A DNA stretch of 64,000 nt, taken from the NCBI GenBank assembly GCA_949296415.1, contig CASFQC010000004.1, positions 1 through 64,000 of the forward strand, in the 5' to 3' direction. Shown here in pieces: positions 42,966 to 52,497 of this stretch. Numbering within the stretch: position 1 is the stretch's first letter; each line of letters opens with the position of its first letter. Source of the stretch: an uncultured Bacteroides sp. (GTDB taxonomy: Bacteria > Bacteroidota > Bacteroidia > Bacteroidales > Bacteroidaceae). Both the position numbers and the translations under genes were made by a program. The notes below the pieces were generated by a model, which had not been told where the DNA came from, ran no database searches, and was given only the letters and a program-made list of their open reading frames with translations.

Positions 42966-43901
42966 TCAGCTACATAGGAACAGCCCTAATGAAGCCAGCC
43001 GCCCATTAATATTTTCCAGTTCGAAAGGGTAATTGTCCAATACTTGTTCTATGTACAGCTCTATGGATTCCTCTGGAATGGGAAAGCGGTATCCATAGAT
43101 AAATGACCACCACAACAGATCATTCCACAGTTCCATATTCCAAGGAATGGTTTGGATAATATTTTCAATCTGTTTTTCCAATTGCTGGTACTGAGCCTTA
43201 ATACGGTCAGGCAGTCGGGCATATATTTGTAAGAACAGGTATAAATCGCAAGTATCAAAATGTCTTACTTCAATGGCTTTGGCAGAAAGTGAAAGTAAGA
43301 CGTTGAAGAAAGATTCTGTCTTGTCGGGTTCGCCGATTTGTCCATTATAAAACTCAATATAGGTGAACAACATTGAATCCAATAAAGCTAATTGCGGTTT
43401 CCACTGGACTTCCGCCATTTTTTCTTCAAACAAAGATATGCCTGTCTTGTAGCAGAGTATCGTCCATTTCTTCTCTCTTTCTGTGACGTTATGACCAGCC
43501 AAACGGGCATGTAAATAAATACCCGAAGAGAAGACAGGATCAGGCATGGCAAGTTCGTTTCCAAACGCTTTAGCAACATTCTCCAATAGAGTCGCGTCTA
43601 TTTCGGATAAGACCTCTTCAATATCCCCTTCCAATAACTTTTCGTCTATAAGATATTTTATTCCTAAGCCTATGCCGCAAAAACCATTTTTCAAGTCAGG
43701 TTTCATTTCTTTATTTATCAGAGCATAAACGTCCTCTATAAGTCCGTCAGCAATTTCTTCATACAAATTCTGCTTTGACATATGGGCATACCGATAAAGG
43801 AACAATGCTATTCCCATCTCTCCATTAAACAGCCCCAGCATAGAGGTATTTTGCAAATTGGCAATTATTGTATTGGCTATCTTTCTAATTAGTGTATCCA
43901 T
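42966..43901 (-). CDS. LanC-like alpha-barrel protein without zinc ligands, copy 2
   Basis: 311 aa. The barrel repeats are visible: GLFNGEMGIALFLYRYAHMSKQ near 24-45, LKNGFCGIGLGIKYLIDEK near 85-105, and INGRLASLGLFL at the end. The zinc triad of LanC is absent, as in copy 1. It overlaps the upstream GT by 17 bp. It is encoded inside the export operon. Copy 1 (31497-32417) is GC-richer and lies with its own GT at the far end of the island; the two are homologous over their length. Probably a non-catalytic or otherwise changed LanC-fold protein that acts with the GT. Confidence 0.72.
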   Translation of the reverse strand: MDTLIRKIANTIIANLQNTSMLGLFNGEMGIALFLYRYAHMSKQNLYEEIADGLIEDVYALINKEMKPDLKNGFCGIGLGIKYLIDEKLLEGDIEEVLSEIDATLLENVAKAFGNELAMPDPVFSSGIYLHARLAGHNVTEREKKWTILCYKTGISLFEEKMAEVQWKPQLALLDSMLFTYIEFYNGQIGEPDKTESFFNVLLSLSAKAIEVRHFDTCDLYLFLQIYARLPDRIKAQYQQLEKQIENIIQTIPWNMELWNDLLWWSFIYGYRFPIPEESIELYIEQVLDNYPFELENINGRLASLGLFLCS

Positions 43902-45753
43902 TGTTTTCCTGTTCTTTTATAATTATTGCTTTTCTGAATACCTCAACCAGTTCAGGGACATAGTAGTCAAAGCTGAACTTTTTGCGATGTAACTTCATAG
44001 ATTCCCTTAAGGCTGCCATCTGTTCCTTATCCTTTAACCGCACACATAAATCTGCATAATCATCAAACAACACCCCTATATTCAGTTCTTGAATACAATC
44101 CTGAGTCGCCACAATATGCCCGGACATTTTGCGCGTAATCAAGGGGAGTCCGGCCGCAGCATAGGTGCTGATACGCGCGGGGAGATTCAGGTCATCCCAA
44201 GATGCTTTCAGTAAATTGCCATTATTGTAACTGTCTGTACAATGCAGCCAACCTGCATCATATTGAGAAAATTCTTTGGTCCAGTCAGGTGCGGCGCAAT
44301 GCGGATGTGTATGAAAATGATTCGGTGCTATCCGCTTATAGTGCATAAGTTGAGCTTGTCGGGAAATGTGATAATTTTCCGTATAAAGATGTATATGCAC
44401 ATTGTTTTCGGCAAGAGTTTGAAGGTCGTTGTCTGCAATGCCTATCATTCTTCCTGCAACAACTGTATGAATGGCACCATCCCCATCAGATAGTCTGGAC
44501 GAGAAGCCGTCTTTAAAATAGTCCGCTTTGGGTAAATCGCCATCCATGATAAAAGACAATCCTCCGGAGGAAATGAAAAGTTCAAACCACTGCCGGACAG
44601 CTTCATTCAAAAATATTCTAACTGTGGCATAGGTGTACAAGTATATCAGCTTTTCCCAGTCTCCCATGCGTAAGGAAACAGAAGGGCCTTCTTTAAAATG
44701 CCATGCAAAGGGTATTTTCGGAAAAGCTTTTAGAACTTCATACGCTAATGGTACTGCGCCAAAATTCAGCAAGCCATAAATAATGTCCGGCTGAATTTGC
44801 TCTATTTCATCTTTCCAATGTTCTATATTGATATCCTTCACATGTCCGAAAGGTAATGGGCCTACAGTAGAAAAGCAGAAACTGGGTTTTTGCATCCACA
44901 AGCCGTAAAGCTTGTGTCCTGCTTGTTCCAAAGCATAAATCCGTTCCGGATTATATGCCAATTCTCCAACCAACACAATTTTCAAAGCATTCCGATTCGT
45001 TGGTGTTTCTTGTCGAAATGTCTTATAAAGTCTTTCTTCATCTATAAACTTTTCTTTAGAGACCTTCATCTTAATAGGAGTCTGTACCTGATATGCACAT
45101 CGGTATTGATTCAGTCCCCCACCATATTTTTCACCTATTATCTTATGTCGTTGGCGTGGATGTGAAGTCCAATAACAACTTATTTCACCGGTCATTCCGA
45201 ACACTCCATACGCTGTCAACTTTCTCCAATACATAATGAACAGGTCTTCAGATACCCATTCTTTCCTCTCCACCCACCTTTCACCAATATTCTTATGTGC
45301 GGTCTGAACAAGTTGGAGGCAATATCCAATCCTGCCTTTTGTACTTTCTGTAATTTGGCTATGATACAGGGTATCATTTGTATCAAACTTCATTCCGCTA
45401 AATACTAATGCAAGTTCCTGAGATGTTTGGAATTTCCGATAAATGGATTCCAAATGATTCTCATAATAAAAATCATCAGACGGAAGATAAGCTATGTATT
45501 CGTGTTTTGCCAGTTTCAAGCCTTGATTGATAGCGCACCCCAAACCTTGGTTACTGTTATTCTTTATATAAGAGATGCGCTTATCCGTCAAAAGATCCTT
45601 CAGATAAAATTCTGTATCATCCGTGCAACCATCGTTTACAATAATTAACTCCCAATCAGGAAAAGTCTGCCGCTGTAAACTTAGTACAGCTCTTCGTATG
45701 AACGTTGCCTGATTGAATGTGGGCATAATTACAGAAAACCCTTTTTCCATCAT
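43885..45753 (-). CDS. Two-domain glycosyltransferase (GT2 plus GT-B-like), copy 2
   Basis: 622 aa. GT2 domain at about 1-260: FSVIMPTFNQATFIRRAVLSLQRQTFPDWELIIVNDGCTDDT, then YLPSDDFYYENH. GT-B-like half from about 270: LKIVLVGELAYNPERIYALEQAGH, FAWHFKEGP, DLNLPARISTYAAAGLPLITRK. Homologous to 32395-34269 over the full length but much AT-richer. Starts 17 bp after the HlyD stop and overlaps LanC-like 2. Position inside a PCAT operon suggests that the exported peptide or an associated protein is glycosylated before or during export; the acceptor is not known. Confidence 0.82.
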   Translation of the reverse strand: MMEKGFSVIMPTFNQATFIRRAVLSLQRQTFPDWELIIVNDGCTDDTEFYLKDLLTDKRISYIKNNSNQGLGCAINQGLKLAKHEYIAYLPSDDFYYENHLESIYRKFQTSQELALVFSGMKFDTNDTLYHSQITESTKGRIGYCLQLVQTAHKNIGERWVERKEWVSEDLFIMYWRKLTAYGVFGMTGEISCYWTSHPRQRHKIIGEKYGGGLNQYRCAYQVQTPIKMKVSKEKFIDEERLYKTFRQETPTNRNALKIVLVGELAYNPERIYALEQAGHKLYGLWMQKPSFCFSTVGPLPFGHVKDINIEHWKDEIEQIQPDIIYGLLNFGAVPLAYEVLKAFPKIPFAWHFKEGPSVSLRMGDWEKLIYLYTYATVRIFLNEAVRQWFELFISSGGLSFIMDGDLPKADYFKDGFSSRLSDGDGAIHTVVAGRMIGIADNDLQTLAENNVHIHLYTENYHISRQAQLMHYKRIAPNHFHTHPHCAAPDWTKEFSQYDAGWLHCTDSYNNGNLLKASWDDLNLPARISTYAAAGLPLITRKMSGHIVATQDCIQELNIGVLFDDYADLCVRLKDKEQMAALRESMKLHRKKFSFDYYVPELVEVFRKAIIIKEQENNGYTN

Positions 45754-45770
45754 ATTACATTTTTTAGTTT

Positions 45771-47075
45771 TTAGATATGTTCTGTTAATACTTTCTTTAT
45801 CGGCATTATGAAACGTTCCAATAAAGATAAATCTTTGGTTACAATCTGCGCTTCCCCCTCCATTTCAGGGATAAAAGGCAGTTCTTTCCTATAAGAAGTC
45901 AACAGTCCCTGAGGCAAGGAAATTTCAATCAGATAATTCTTTCCTTTTTCTTCTTCTGTAGCGACTAAAGAAATATTTTTCACTATACCTGTAACTATGC
46001 CGAATTCATTATCCGGAAAATTACTGAATTTGATATTCACCTGTTGTCCGACTTCTACTTTACCGGAACGTTCTGCTGGCAATAAAGCCCTGCCAATATA
46101 AGAACCGCTACGAACGGGCACAATATGGAAGGCTTTATCCCCTGCAATAATATTTTGGTTCTCCACCCAATAGTTTGTGAAGGTGATTTTCCCATCAACC
46201 GGAGATTTTAAAAGATACATCATTTCCCAATCTGCAATACCTGTTTGCAACTGCATGGTCAAAGACCTCAATTGCATCTCAAGAGAGTTCTTCCTGTCCT
46301 CATATTGGTATTCAATGTCAAATAGCGTTTCATGCATTTGCCTCAGTTGCATATCTTGTCCTGCTAAAGAAAGTTCCATATTCTCCTTAGACAATTGCCC
46401 CTGCAAATACTGCCCGTATGTGCTTTCAAATTCAATATCCGAAATGGCCTTTTTCTGCTTCAGTTCATAATCCCGTTGGTATTGTCGCTCACTTATTTCC
46501 AATTGTTCCTCTATGATTTCTTTTTGTTTGGACATTTTCCGATAGTAAGCTTCATTTTGCCTGATTCTTTGCCGCATCATTCTTATCTTCTGAGGATAAT
46601 AGTCCGTTTTAATGAAGTGTAGATATTCTGATAAAGCTATGTAATAGGATGAATATAAAGATTGTAGGGGACCGACATTTATACTTTTACGCGGGAGTAC
46701 CAAGGAGTCTTTTTCCCATAGATTTTCTGCAAGAAAATGTTTGATGTACAGTATATCTTCCATTTTCGCGGTGTTTTCTATAAGAGCTAGATATGTACCG
46801 GAAGAAATTGTGTCGTTGTCTTTTACAAATATCCGTTGGATTTTCCCTGAAGATTTCGCTACTACAGTGGCAGTAGGCTGCAGACTGGTCAAAGAGACTG
46901 TAGCACTGATGGTATCCGGATATTTGAACAAGGCACTTCCAATAAGTAAAAGTAACATAATGAAAGCCACTAGTGTAATACCCCACCGAAGAATCCACGA
47001 TGGTACACTACCCAATACATCCTGAAACTCTTCGCTTCTTAATTCAATTTTATCTGCTTCATTTTGCTTTTCCAT
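45771..47075 (-). CDS. HlyD family adaptor of the peptide exporter
   Basis: 434 aa. One TM segment near 32-52 (ITLVAFIMLLLLIGSALFKYP). Split lipoyl domain (ATVVAKSSGKIQRIFVKDNDTISSGTYLALIE and later LLKSPVDGKITFTNYWVENQNIIAGDKAFHIVP), long coiled coil in between (about 150-285), and a beta-barrel with GQQVNIKFSNFPDNEFGIVTG. This is the membrane-fusion partner of type I peptide exporters. It starts 3 bp after the PCAT stop and precedes the GT by 17 bp. Confidence 0.93.
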   Translation of the reverse strand: MEKQNEADKIELRSEEFQDVLGSVPSWILRWGITLVAFIMLLLLIGSALFKYPDTISATVSLTSLQPTATVVAKSSGKIQRIFVKDNDTISSGTYLALIENTAKMEDILYIKHFLAENLWEKDSLVLPRKSINVGPLQSLYSSYYIALSEYLHFIKTDYYPQKIRMMRQRIRQNEAYYRKMSKQKEIIEEQLEISERQYQRDYELKQKKAISDIEFESTYGQYLQGQLSKENMELSLAGQDMQLRQMHETLFDIEYQYEDRKNSLEMQLRSLTMQLQTGIADWEMMYLLKSPVDGKITFTNYWVENQNIIAGDKAFHIVPVRSGSYIGRALLPAERSGKVEVGQQVNIKFSNFPDNEFGIVTGIVKNISLVATEEEKGKNYLIEISLPQGLLTSYRKELPFIPEMEGEAQIVTKDLSLLERFIMPIKKVLTEHI

Positions 47076-47078
47076 AAT

Positions 47079-49304
47079 CTACAGTCCTAATTCTAACTGA
47101 TTTTTGACCAACGTATAGTATGCCCCTTTCTTTGCCGTCAGTTCCTTGTGGGTTCCGGATTCGACTATTCTTCCCGATTCCATCACTACTATATTATCGG
47201 CATTCTGCACTGTACTTAAACGGTGGGCGACAATCACGACTGTTTTTCCTTTATAGAAGGTATTCAGATTGTCCAATATCATTTTTTCATTATTGGCATC
47301 CAACGCATTGGTAGCTTCGTCAAAAAAGAGGAATAGAGGATTTTTATATACAGCTCTCGCTATAAGCAAACGTTGCTTCTGCCCTTGACTGACCCCGTTC
47401 CCCTCCATTCCTATCCGACTATTGTATTTCAAAGGCAAAGACTCTATAAAATCTTTTATATTAGCTGTTTTTACGGCAAACAACAATCTTTCCTTGTCCA
47501 CAGTCTCTTCGCTGATGGCAATATTATTGGCTATGGTATCCGAGAACAGAAAACCGTCTTGCATGACAGCTCCTGTATTTTGACGCCACAAATGGGGATT
47601 AATATCTCTCAATGAGTAATTACCTACCTTCACATCCCCTTTTACCGGATTGTAAAAGCCAAGCAACAGCTTGATTACCGTAGTCTTACCGCTTCCGCTT
47701 GCACCAACAATGGCTGTCACCTTGTTTTCCGGTATGGTCAGGTTCAAATCCTTCAGTACATAATCTCTTTCCGCCCCATCATAGCTGAAGCACACATTTT
47801 CCAAACGGATGGTCTTGTCTTCCGGCAAGGTGTTTATTTTGCTGTCTATGGCCGTAACTTCTTCTTCCTTATTGTTGATTTCATTCAGACGTTCCAAACT
47901 GATTTTAGCATCCTGCAAAGACTGACTGAAACCTATTACTTGATGGATTGGGCCGGACAGTTGCCCGATAATATAACTGATGGACATCATCATGCCCAAC
48001 GTTATATCTCCTTCTATAACAGCTTTTGCAGAAAGGAATGAGATAAACAGGGAAGTAGTCTGGCTGAAAAAGATGGACCCCACCTGCTGTACCTGTGCCA
48101 AAGCTGTACCTTTAATACTGATTTTAAACAACCGGACTTGAATGGATTCCCATTTCCAACGTTGCCGTTTCTCACAATTGTTCAGCTTGATTTCCTGCAT
48201 ACCGGTGATAAGTTGTACCATATTGCTTTGATTGACTGCCGACTGCGCAAACCGGGCATTATCCAATTTGCGCCGATAACGCATAAAAGACAATATCCAT
48301 ACCATATACAATGTATTGCCTGCAAGGAATACCAACAAAATACTCAAGTTATAATACGCCATGATAAAGGCAAAAATGAAGAAATTGAAAAAGGAGAAAA
48401 CGGTAGACAATGTTGTACCCGTCATAAAAGACTGGATACGGCTATGGTCTCCTATCCGTTGAAGGATATCTCCAATATTCTTGGCATCAAAAAAGCGTAT
48501 GGGAAGCTTCATCAGTTTTGCCAGAAAATCGGATATTAGCGTAATGCTTATCCGAGTATTCATGTGTAAACTAATCCAGCTCTGTATAAAGCTGACTCCT
48601 GTTTGCGTAATCGAAAGCACCAGCTGGGCTATCAATATCAGTGTAATGAAATTCAGGTTGTTGTTTTCTATTCCCTGGTCTACTACAGCCTGTGTCAGAA
48701 ATGGAAGAATCAAAGCAAACAAGCTTCCCAGTAACATCCCAACAGCCAACTGGACAATTTGAAATTTATAAGGGAACAGATATTTCAAATAAAAAGATAA
48801 GTTTCTCTTCTGACGCTCCTCGTCATCTATCCGTTCGTAAAAATCGGGTGTCGGTGTCAGCAGCAAGGCAACTCCCATTTCCTCACCCGATGTCTTGGTG
48901 CTCAGCCAGCACTTTTTCACACCCGCTTCATCCATCGGATATTTCCCGCTCGCGGGATCGGAAATATAAAAAACGCACGATTTCTTTTTATTCAAAAAGT
49001 GTCCACTTTTCCGGATAGCATACAACACGACAAAATGATTCTGATTCCAATGTAGGATACAAGGAAGAGGAACATCCTCTTTCAGCTGTTTCAAACTGAT
49101 ACGCACGCCTTGTGTCCTGAAGCCTATGCTTTCGGCGGCTTCGCTAATACCCAACATGGACACCCCCTGACGGGTAATGAAACTCCTTTCACGCAATGTT
49201 TGTAGCGAATAGTTCCGTCCATAGTACTTTGCAATCATCCGCAAACTGCTGGGGCCACAATCCATGGAGTCAAGTTGTTGGTAATGGGGAAAGTGCTTTA
49301 TCAT
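47079..49304 (-). CDS. Peptidase-containing ABC transporter (C39 PCAT) for double-glycine peptides
   Basis: 741 aa with the full PCAT layout. The N-terminal C39 peptidase has catalytic Cys16 (SMDCGPSSL), His90 (NQNHFVVLY) and Asp116 (ISDPASG), all present. Six TM segments follow at about 165-440. The ATPase domain has Walker A GASGSGKTT near 540, signature VSQGQKQRLLIARA and Walker B LFLFFDEATNALD. Such proteins cut after the GG of the leader and export the core. The three 26-residue GG leaders in this window are its obvious substrates. First gene of the export operon; a hairpin (49382-49444) separates it from the propeller gene. Confidence 0.96.
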   Translation of the reverse strand: MIKHFPHYQQLDSMDCGPSSLRMIAKYYGRNYSLQTLRERSFITRQGVSMLGISEAAESIGFRTQGVRISLKQLKEDVPLPCILHWNQNHFVVLYAIRKSGHFLNKKKSCVFYISDPASGKYPMDEAGVKKCWLSTKTSGEEMGVALLLTPTPDFYERIDDEERQKRNLSFYLKYLFPYKFQIVQLAVGMLLGSLFALILPFLTQAVVDQGIENNNLNFITLILIAQLVLSITQTGVSFIQSWISLHMNTRISITLISDFLAKLMKLPIRFFDAKNIGDILQRIGDHSRIQSFMTGTTLSTVFSFFNFFIFAFIMAYYNLSILLVFLAGNTLYMVWILSFMRYRRKLDNARFAQSAVNQSNMVQLITGMQEIKLNNCEKRQRWKWESIQVRLFKISIKGTALAQVQQVGSIFFSQTTSLFISFLSAKAVIEGDITLGMMMSISYIIGQLSGPIHQVIGFSQSLQDAKISLERLNEINNKEEEVTAIDSKINTLPEDKTIRLENVCFSYDGAERDYVLKDLNLTIPENKVTAIVGASGSGKTTVIKLLLGFYNPVKGDVKVGNYSLRDINPHLWRQNTGAVMQDGFLFSDTIANNIAISEETVDKERLLFAVKTANIKDFIESLPLKYNSRIGMEGNGVSQGQKQRLLIARAVYKNPLFLFFDEATNALDANNEKMILDNLNTFYKGKTVVIVAHRLSTVQNADNIVVMESGRIVESGTHKELTAKKGAYYTLVKNQLELGL

Positions 49305-49381
49305 TGGTAAAAGAATCTATACTTTAAGTAACTGTCAAAAGGGCTTATACAAATATCCGCAATCGGCCATTCAGCTATAAG

Positions 49382-49444
49382 TTACGAGCTACGAGTAGAG
49401 TTATTGAGTATGCTGTGCGCAGCCATGCAGTTCGTAGCTCGTAA
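49382..49444. repeat. Intercistronic hairpin between propeller and PCAT genes
   Basis: Perfect 13-bp arms, TTACGAGCTACGA (49382-49394) and its complement (49432-49444). A second GGGC-AAA-GCCC stem lies at about 49454-49464. They may reduce read-through from the precursor genes into the exporter operon. Confidence 0.65.
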
Positions 49445-49475
49445 TTTGTAGTGTGGGCAAAGCCCGCTTAATTTA

Positions 49476-50471
49476 TTATTTCATATCACCAATGAGTATA
49501 TGTAGCCTATTGCCATCTTGGCGATAAGAGACAGCCCTGTTCTCATACGCTTTTGGAAGTGAACTATGGTTATGCAGATCGCGTACTTGGTTCAGGCAGG
49601 TTGTCTTATTCTGTTTGTCATAACGGCCCAAACAGAACTGCTTGTCTTTATCATAAAAGCAGAAATACACATAATAGTCCGTTTCAAAGACTCTATTGAC
49701 AGGCTGAGGCTTTTCACCTGCAACAAACTCCATGCAAGAGACCAATTCAGTACTGTCAACCCTATAAACCGTTGTCCCATCGTACGGAGCATGGCAATAG
49801 TAGTCCGAATTGTATTCATAAAAGTCTCCAGGAAAATAGGGTTGGTCCGTTCCGATAGTAAGATTGCATTCCACTTCTTTTTCATAAAGTATTTCCCCTT
49901 CCTCATTGAAAATGATAAAAGAAGCCGTTTTGTCTTTCGAACTGCTATTCACATAGCTGACATAATGCGTGGCATCAATGGCCTGGCAACTGCTAAGCCT
50001 CTCTTGGAATTCTTTTGGCTTCTGTATCCTCTTTGCTATCTCTCCGGATTTTACGTCTACTCCCATCCAATAAGTACGAAAATCAATGATAAACAAATTC
50101 TTATTTGCGTCGAATGCACTGTTTAATCCCCCTTGAAGCGGTGCTGCGGATTTGTCATCAAAATTATAGGAGAGTTCATTTCTTTCAAGCCCCTTAATCT
50201 CCACTTCTTTCAGATTTTTCTTTTTGATATCAAATATCCATATACGCTTCCATAAGTCATCAATGACAAGCTTGTTTTTGTCCTTAGTTAGCCACACGCG
50301 GTAGTATTTTGATTTTACATTGTCAGGGATATCCACTGTAATTTTTTGGATATTATTCAGCATGGATTCGCTGGATATATCTGCCGGAGTAGCTTTGGAA
50401 ATATCAATCTTAACGGACTGTGCATGGCATAAGGAACAAGCCATACACAATAAAAAGAATAACTTTTTCAT
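49476..50471 (-). CDS. Secreted 6-bladed beta-propeller-like protein
   Basis: 331 aa. Signal peptide MKKLFFLLCMACSLCHA. The rest resembles the 6-bladed beta-propeller (BF2992-like) family of Bacteroidetes: IQKITVDIPDNVKSKYYRVWLTKDKNKLVIDDLWKRIWIFDIKKK, NKNLFIIDFRTYWMGVDVKSGEIAKRI, NRVFETDYYVYFCFYDKDKQFCLGRYD. These propellers are secreted binding proteins of unknown ligand. It lies between the 112-aa secreted protein and the PCAT gene on the same strand. Role in the locus unknown. Confidence 0.75.
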   Translation of the reverse strand: MKKLFFLLCMACSLCHAQSVKIDISKATPADISSESMLNNIQKITVDIPDNVKSKYYRVWLTKDKNKLVIDDLWKRIWIFDIKKKNLKEVEIKGLERNELSYNFDDKSAAPLQGGLNSAFDANKNLFIIDFRTYWMGVDVKSGEIAKRIQKPKEFQERLSSCQAIDATHYVSYVNSSSKDKTASFIIFNEEGEILYEKEVECNLTIGTDQPYFPGDFYEYNSDYYCHAPYDGTTVYRVDSTELVSCMEFVAGEKPQPVNRVFETDYYVYFCFYDKDKQFCLGRYDKQNKTTCLNQVRDLHNHSSLPKAYENRAVSYRQDGNRLHILIGDMK

Positions 50472-50515
50472 ATTATATCATTTATTAAGTTCTGAAAATA
50501 AAAAGAAGACTGTTT

Positions 50516-50854
50516 CTATGCATAACGATAATAAGTAGGGGGATCCGTTCCATCGTCTGCTGCAGTTATTGTTGTAAACCAACCGGCAGCGTCCCAAAAA
50601 CTGTGCCATGAATATGCTACATCAGCACTAGGTGTTGAAAAAGTATAGGTTAGGAACCCGTCTCCATATGGCTTGGTTCTTGCTTCTTGTCCATATTGGC
50701 CTGTATATATAGAAGAACCTATTCCGGATACTCTTACATTACATTTCAGGCTGTCATAAGGAAGTACATCTTTTAAAGTGACTTTTAGCACATGTTGTCC
50801 ATATGCTTGTAAGCATAAAAGGCAGCTGATGACTATTGCTGATATCTTTTTCAT
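50516..50854 (-). CDS. Small secreted hypothetical protein, 112 aa
   Basis: Signal peptide MKKISAIVISCLLCLQAYGQ. The mature part of about 92 residues is rich in Tyr, Thr and Gly (SIYTGQYGQEARTKPYGDGFLTYTF, PTYYRYA at the end) and looks like a small beta-sandwich. No known family and no GG leader. It follows TlpA-like 2 by 7 bp, so it belongs to the same unit. It could be an immunity protein, a surface anchor or a secreted product; the sequence does not decide. Confidence 0.6.
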   Translation of the reverse strand: MKKISAIVISCLLCLQAYGQHVLKVTLKDVLPYDSLKCNVRVSGIGSSIYTGQYGQEARTKPYGDGFLTYTFSTPSADVAYSWHSFWDAAGWFTTITAADDGTDPPTYYRYA

Positions 50855-50861
50855 AATTGGT

Positions 50862-52361
50862 TTAATCTTTTGGACTTGGTACGTTTAACGCCTCCTTAAA
50901 ATCGTTCAGTCGTGAAGGCAGCGGAAGCCGGTTGTTGAGGATGTTCCCCTTCTCGTCAATCAACAGATAGCGCGGGACACTGATATATGATCCTCCGTAT
51001 ATTGTCTTTTTCAAATAGTCTTCCAAGGCGTGTGACGTCCTTAGATGATACCCCGCCAGTTTATGGAAACGTATCTGTTCTCTCCAGAGCGAATCATTCT
51101 TATCCTCGTCAACCGAGATGTAAACCGGCGTGAGTCCTTTTTCTTTCAGGACTTGGTGTGTTTGCTCGTTGTATTTGAACTGGGCCAGACACGGACTGCA
51201 CCAAGTGGCCCACAGGTCTATGAACAAGCGTTTCCCTTTCAATTCCTCTGCCTGAACCAGGTCCTTGAAGTTCCCTATCTTGTTTCCGTCAATAAAGCTG
51301 GCTTCCACTTTTTGGCTTAATCTCTCCTTCCTGTCCTTCCATAACTGGGTGATAATGGCTGTGTAACGCTTGTCAGGAAAATCAGAGTTCAACCATTGGA
51401 TGAACTTTTCAGGATCCGCATAAAGAGCGATATTATCCTGGAGACGGTATATGGCGTCTGTAGTGAAAAAATCAAACTGTTCATTTGCGGGAGCGAGTGC
51501 CATAAAGCTGTAATATCCCCATATGGAATCATACTCATTTTTAATGCACGCCTTAGTGGCATCATCAAGGAAATTGTATTTCATTTCATAATACATACTT
51601 CTATAACCCGAGTAATAGTGTTTGGTAAGATCCGCTTCTTTCAATAAAGGAAGGTCATCGCGTAACTTTTCCCATCTTTGCCACAGCTTTTCTTTTTCCT
51701 GTTGTGTAGGTTTATATTCGTTCAGTCTTCCACGAATGGCATTCCGGTATGAAAGGTCCAAGAGGGAAAGGTCGCCCAATCTGAGTTCGTCGGATAAAAT
51801 CCGGTAAAACCGTTCGTTTATTTTCCCGTTTTCCAGCAGGGAGCGGGTTTCTTTCTTGTACGGACGGTTTTCTTCCCATTTCTGAATGTTGGCATCCAAC
51901 AGGGAAAAATCTATGCTGTCTTTGATAGCATCGGCAAACAGCTCAAGCAATGAATCTTCATGATTCCCCAATCCCATACGTGCATAGTTATAGAGATACT
52001 CTTTCCCTGCCGCATTGTCTCCTCCAATTATACATTTGTTTTCATTGGGATGAAGCTCTATCTTCGTCTTGTCGCCTTCAAACAACAGGAAACCGCATGG
52101 AGTTCTTTGAGTTATATAAGAAAACCGCAAATAACCCCAATCGTCAATGCCAATGTGGCAGTCTGTCGGAGTATTGGGCTGCAGATGGACTTTTCGCGTA
52201 ATGTAGTAAGAATTGTTAATACCGTCAATAGGCTCTCTCAGCTCGATGTCCATTTCGATGTCCGACAGAAATGTTACGACTGTTTCCTGCTTCCGTGACT
52301 GATGGCAGGCGGAAAGAATCCAAACTGCTAGTATCCATATAGATATATACTTAATATTCAT
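50862..52361 (-). CDS. TlpA-like thioredoxin-domain lipoprotein 2
   Basis: 499 aa from the ATG at 52361 (MNIKYISIWILAVWILSACHQS), a lipoprotein signal with lipobox LSAC. A longer frame to 52403 lies over the terminator arm and is rejected. The N-terminal 350 residues are homologous to TlpA-like 1 (REPIDGINNSYY matches AKPIDGIS; long helical part). The thioredoxin domain has LFIDLWATWCSPCLAQFKYNEQ and cis-Pro ISVPRYLLIDEKGNI. It follows precursor 2. A broken copy of its 3' end lies at 52841-53015. Expected to act on thiols in the periplasm, membrane-anchored. Confidence 0.85.
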   Translation of the reverse strand: MNIKYISIWILAVWILSACHQSRKQETVVTFLSDIEMDIELREPIDGINNSYYITRKVHLQPNTPTDCHIGIDDWGYLRFSYITQRTPCGFLLFEGDKTKIELHPNENKCIIGGDNAAGKEYLYNYARMGLGNHEDSLLELFADAIKDSIDFSLLDANIQKWEENRPYKKETRSLLENGKINERFYRILSDELRLGDLSLLDLSYRNAIRGRLNEYKPTQQEKEKLWQRWEKLRDDLPLLKEADLTKHYYSGYRSMYYEMKYNFLDDATKACIKNEYDSIWGYYSFMALAPANEQFDFFTTDAIYRLQDNIALYADPEKFIQWLNSDFPDKRYTAIITQLWKDRKERLSQKVEASFIDGNKIGNFKDLVQAEELKGKRLFIDLWATWCSPCLAQFKYNEQTHQVLKEKGLTPVYISVDEDKNDSLWREQIRFHKLAGYHLRTSHALEDYLKKTIYGGSYISVPRYLLIDEKGNILNNRLPLPSRLNDFKEALNVPSPKD

Positions 52362-52378
52362 AACCGTTTTATGTAAAT

Positions 52379-52436
52379 GTATTAAAAATAAAAGAGCCAT
52401 CATAATACACCAGTTAAAGTACGCAATGGCTCTTTT
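52379..52436 (-). terminator. Terminator between precursor 2 and TlpA-like 2
   Basis: 11-bp stem AAAAGAGCCAT (52390-52400) with ATGGCTCTTTT (52426-52436), followed on the minus strand by TTTTATTTTTAAT. A good intrinsic terminator between two genes of the same direction; it would let the precursor be made in excess over downstream genes. Confidence 0.8.
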
Positions 52437-52497
52437 TACAAAGAAGCGGTCAAGTTACAACTAAAAAATCTGAGCCATTCCTTGACTACTCTTCCCC

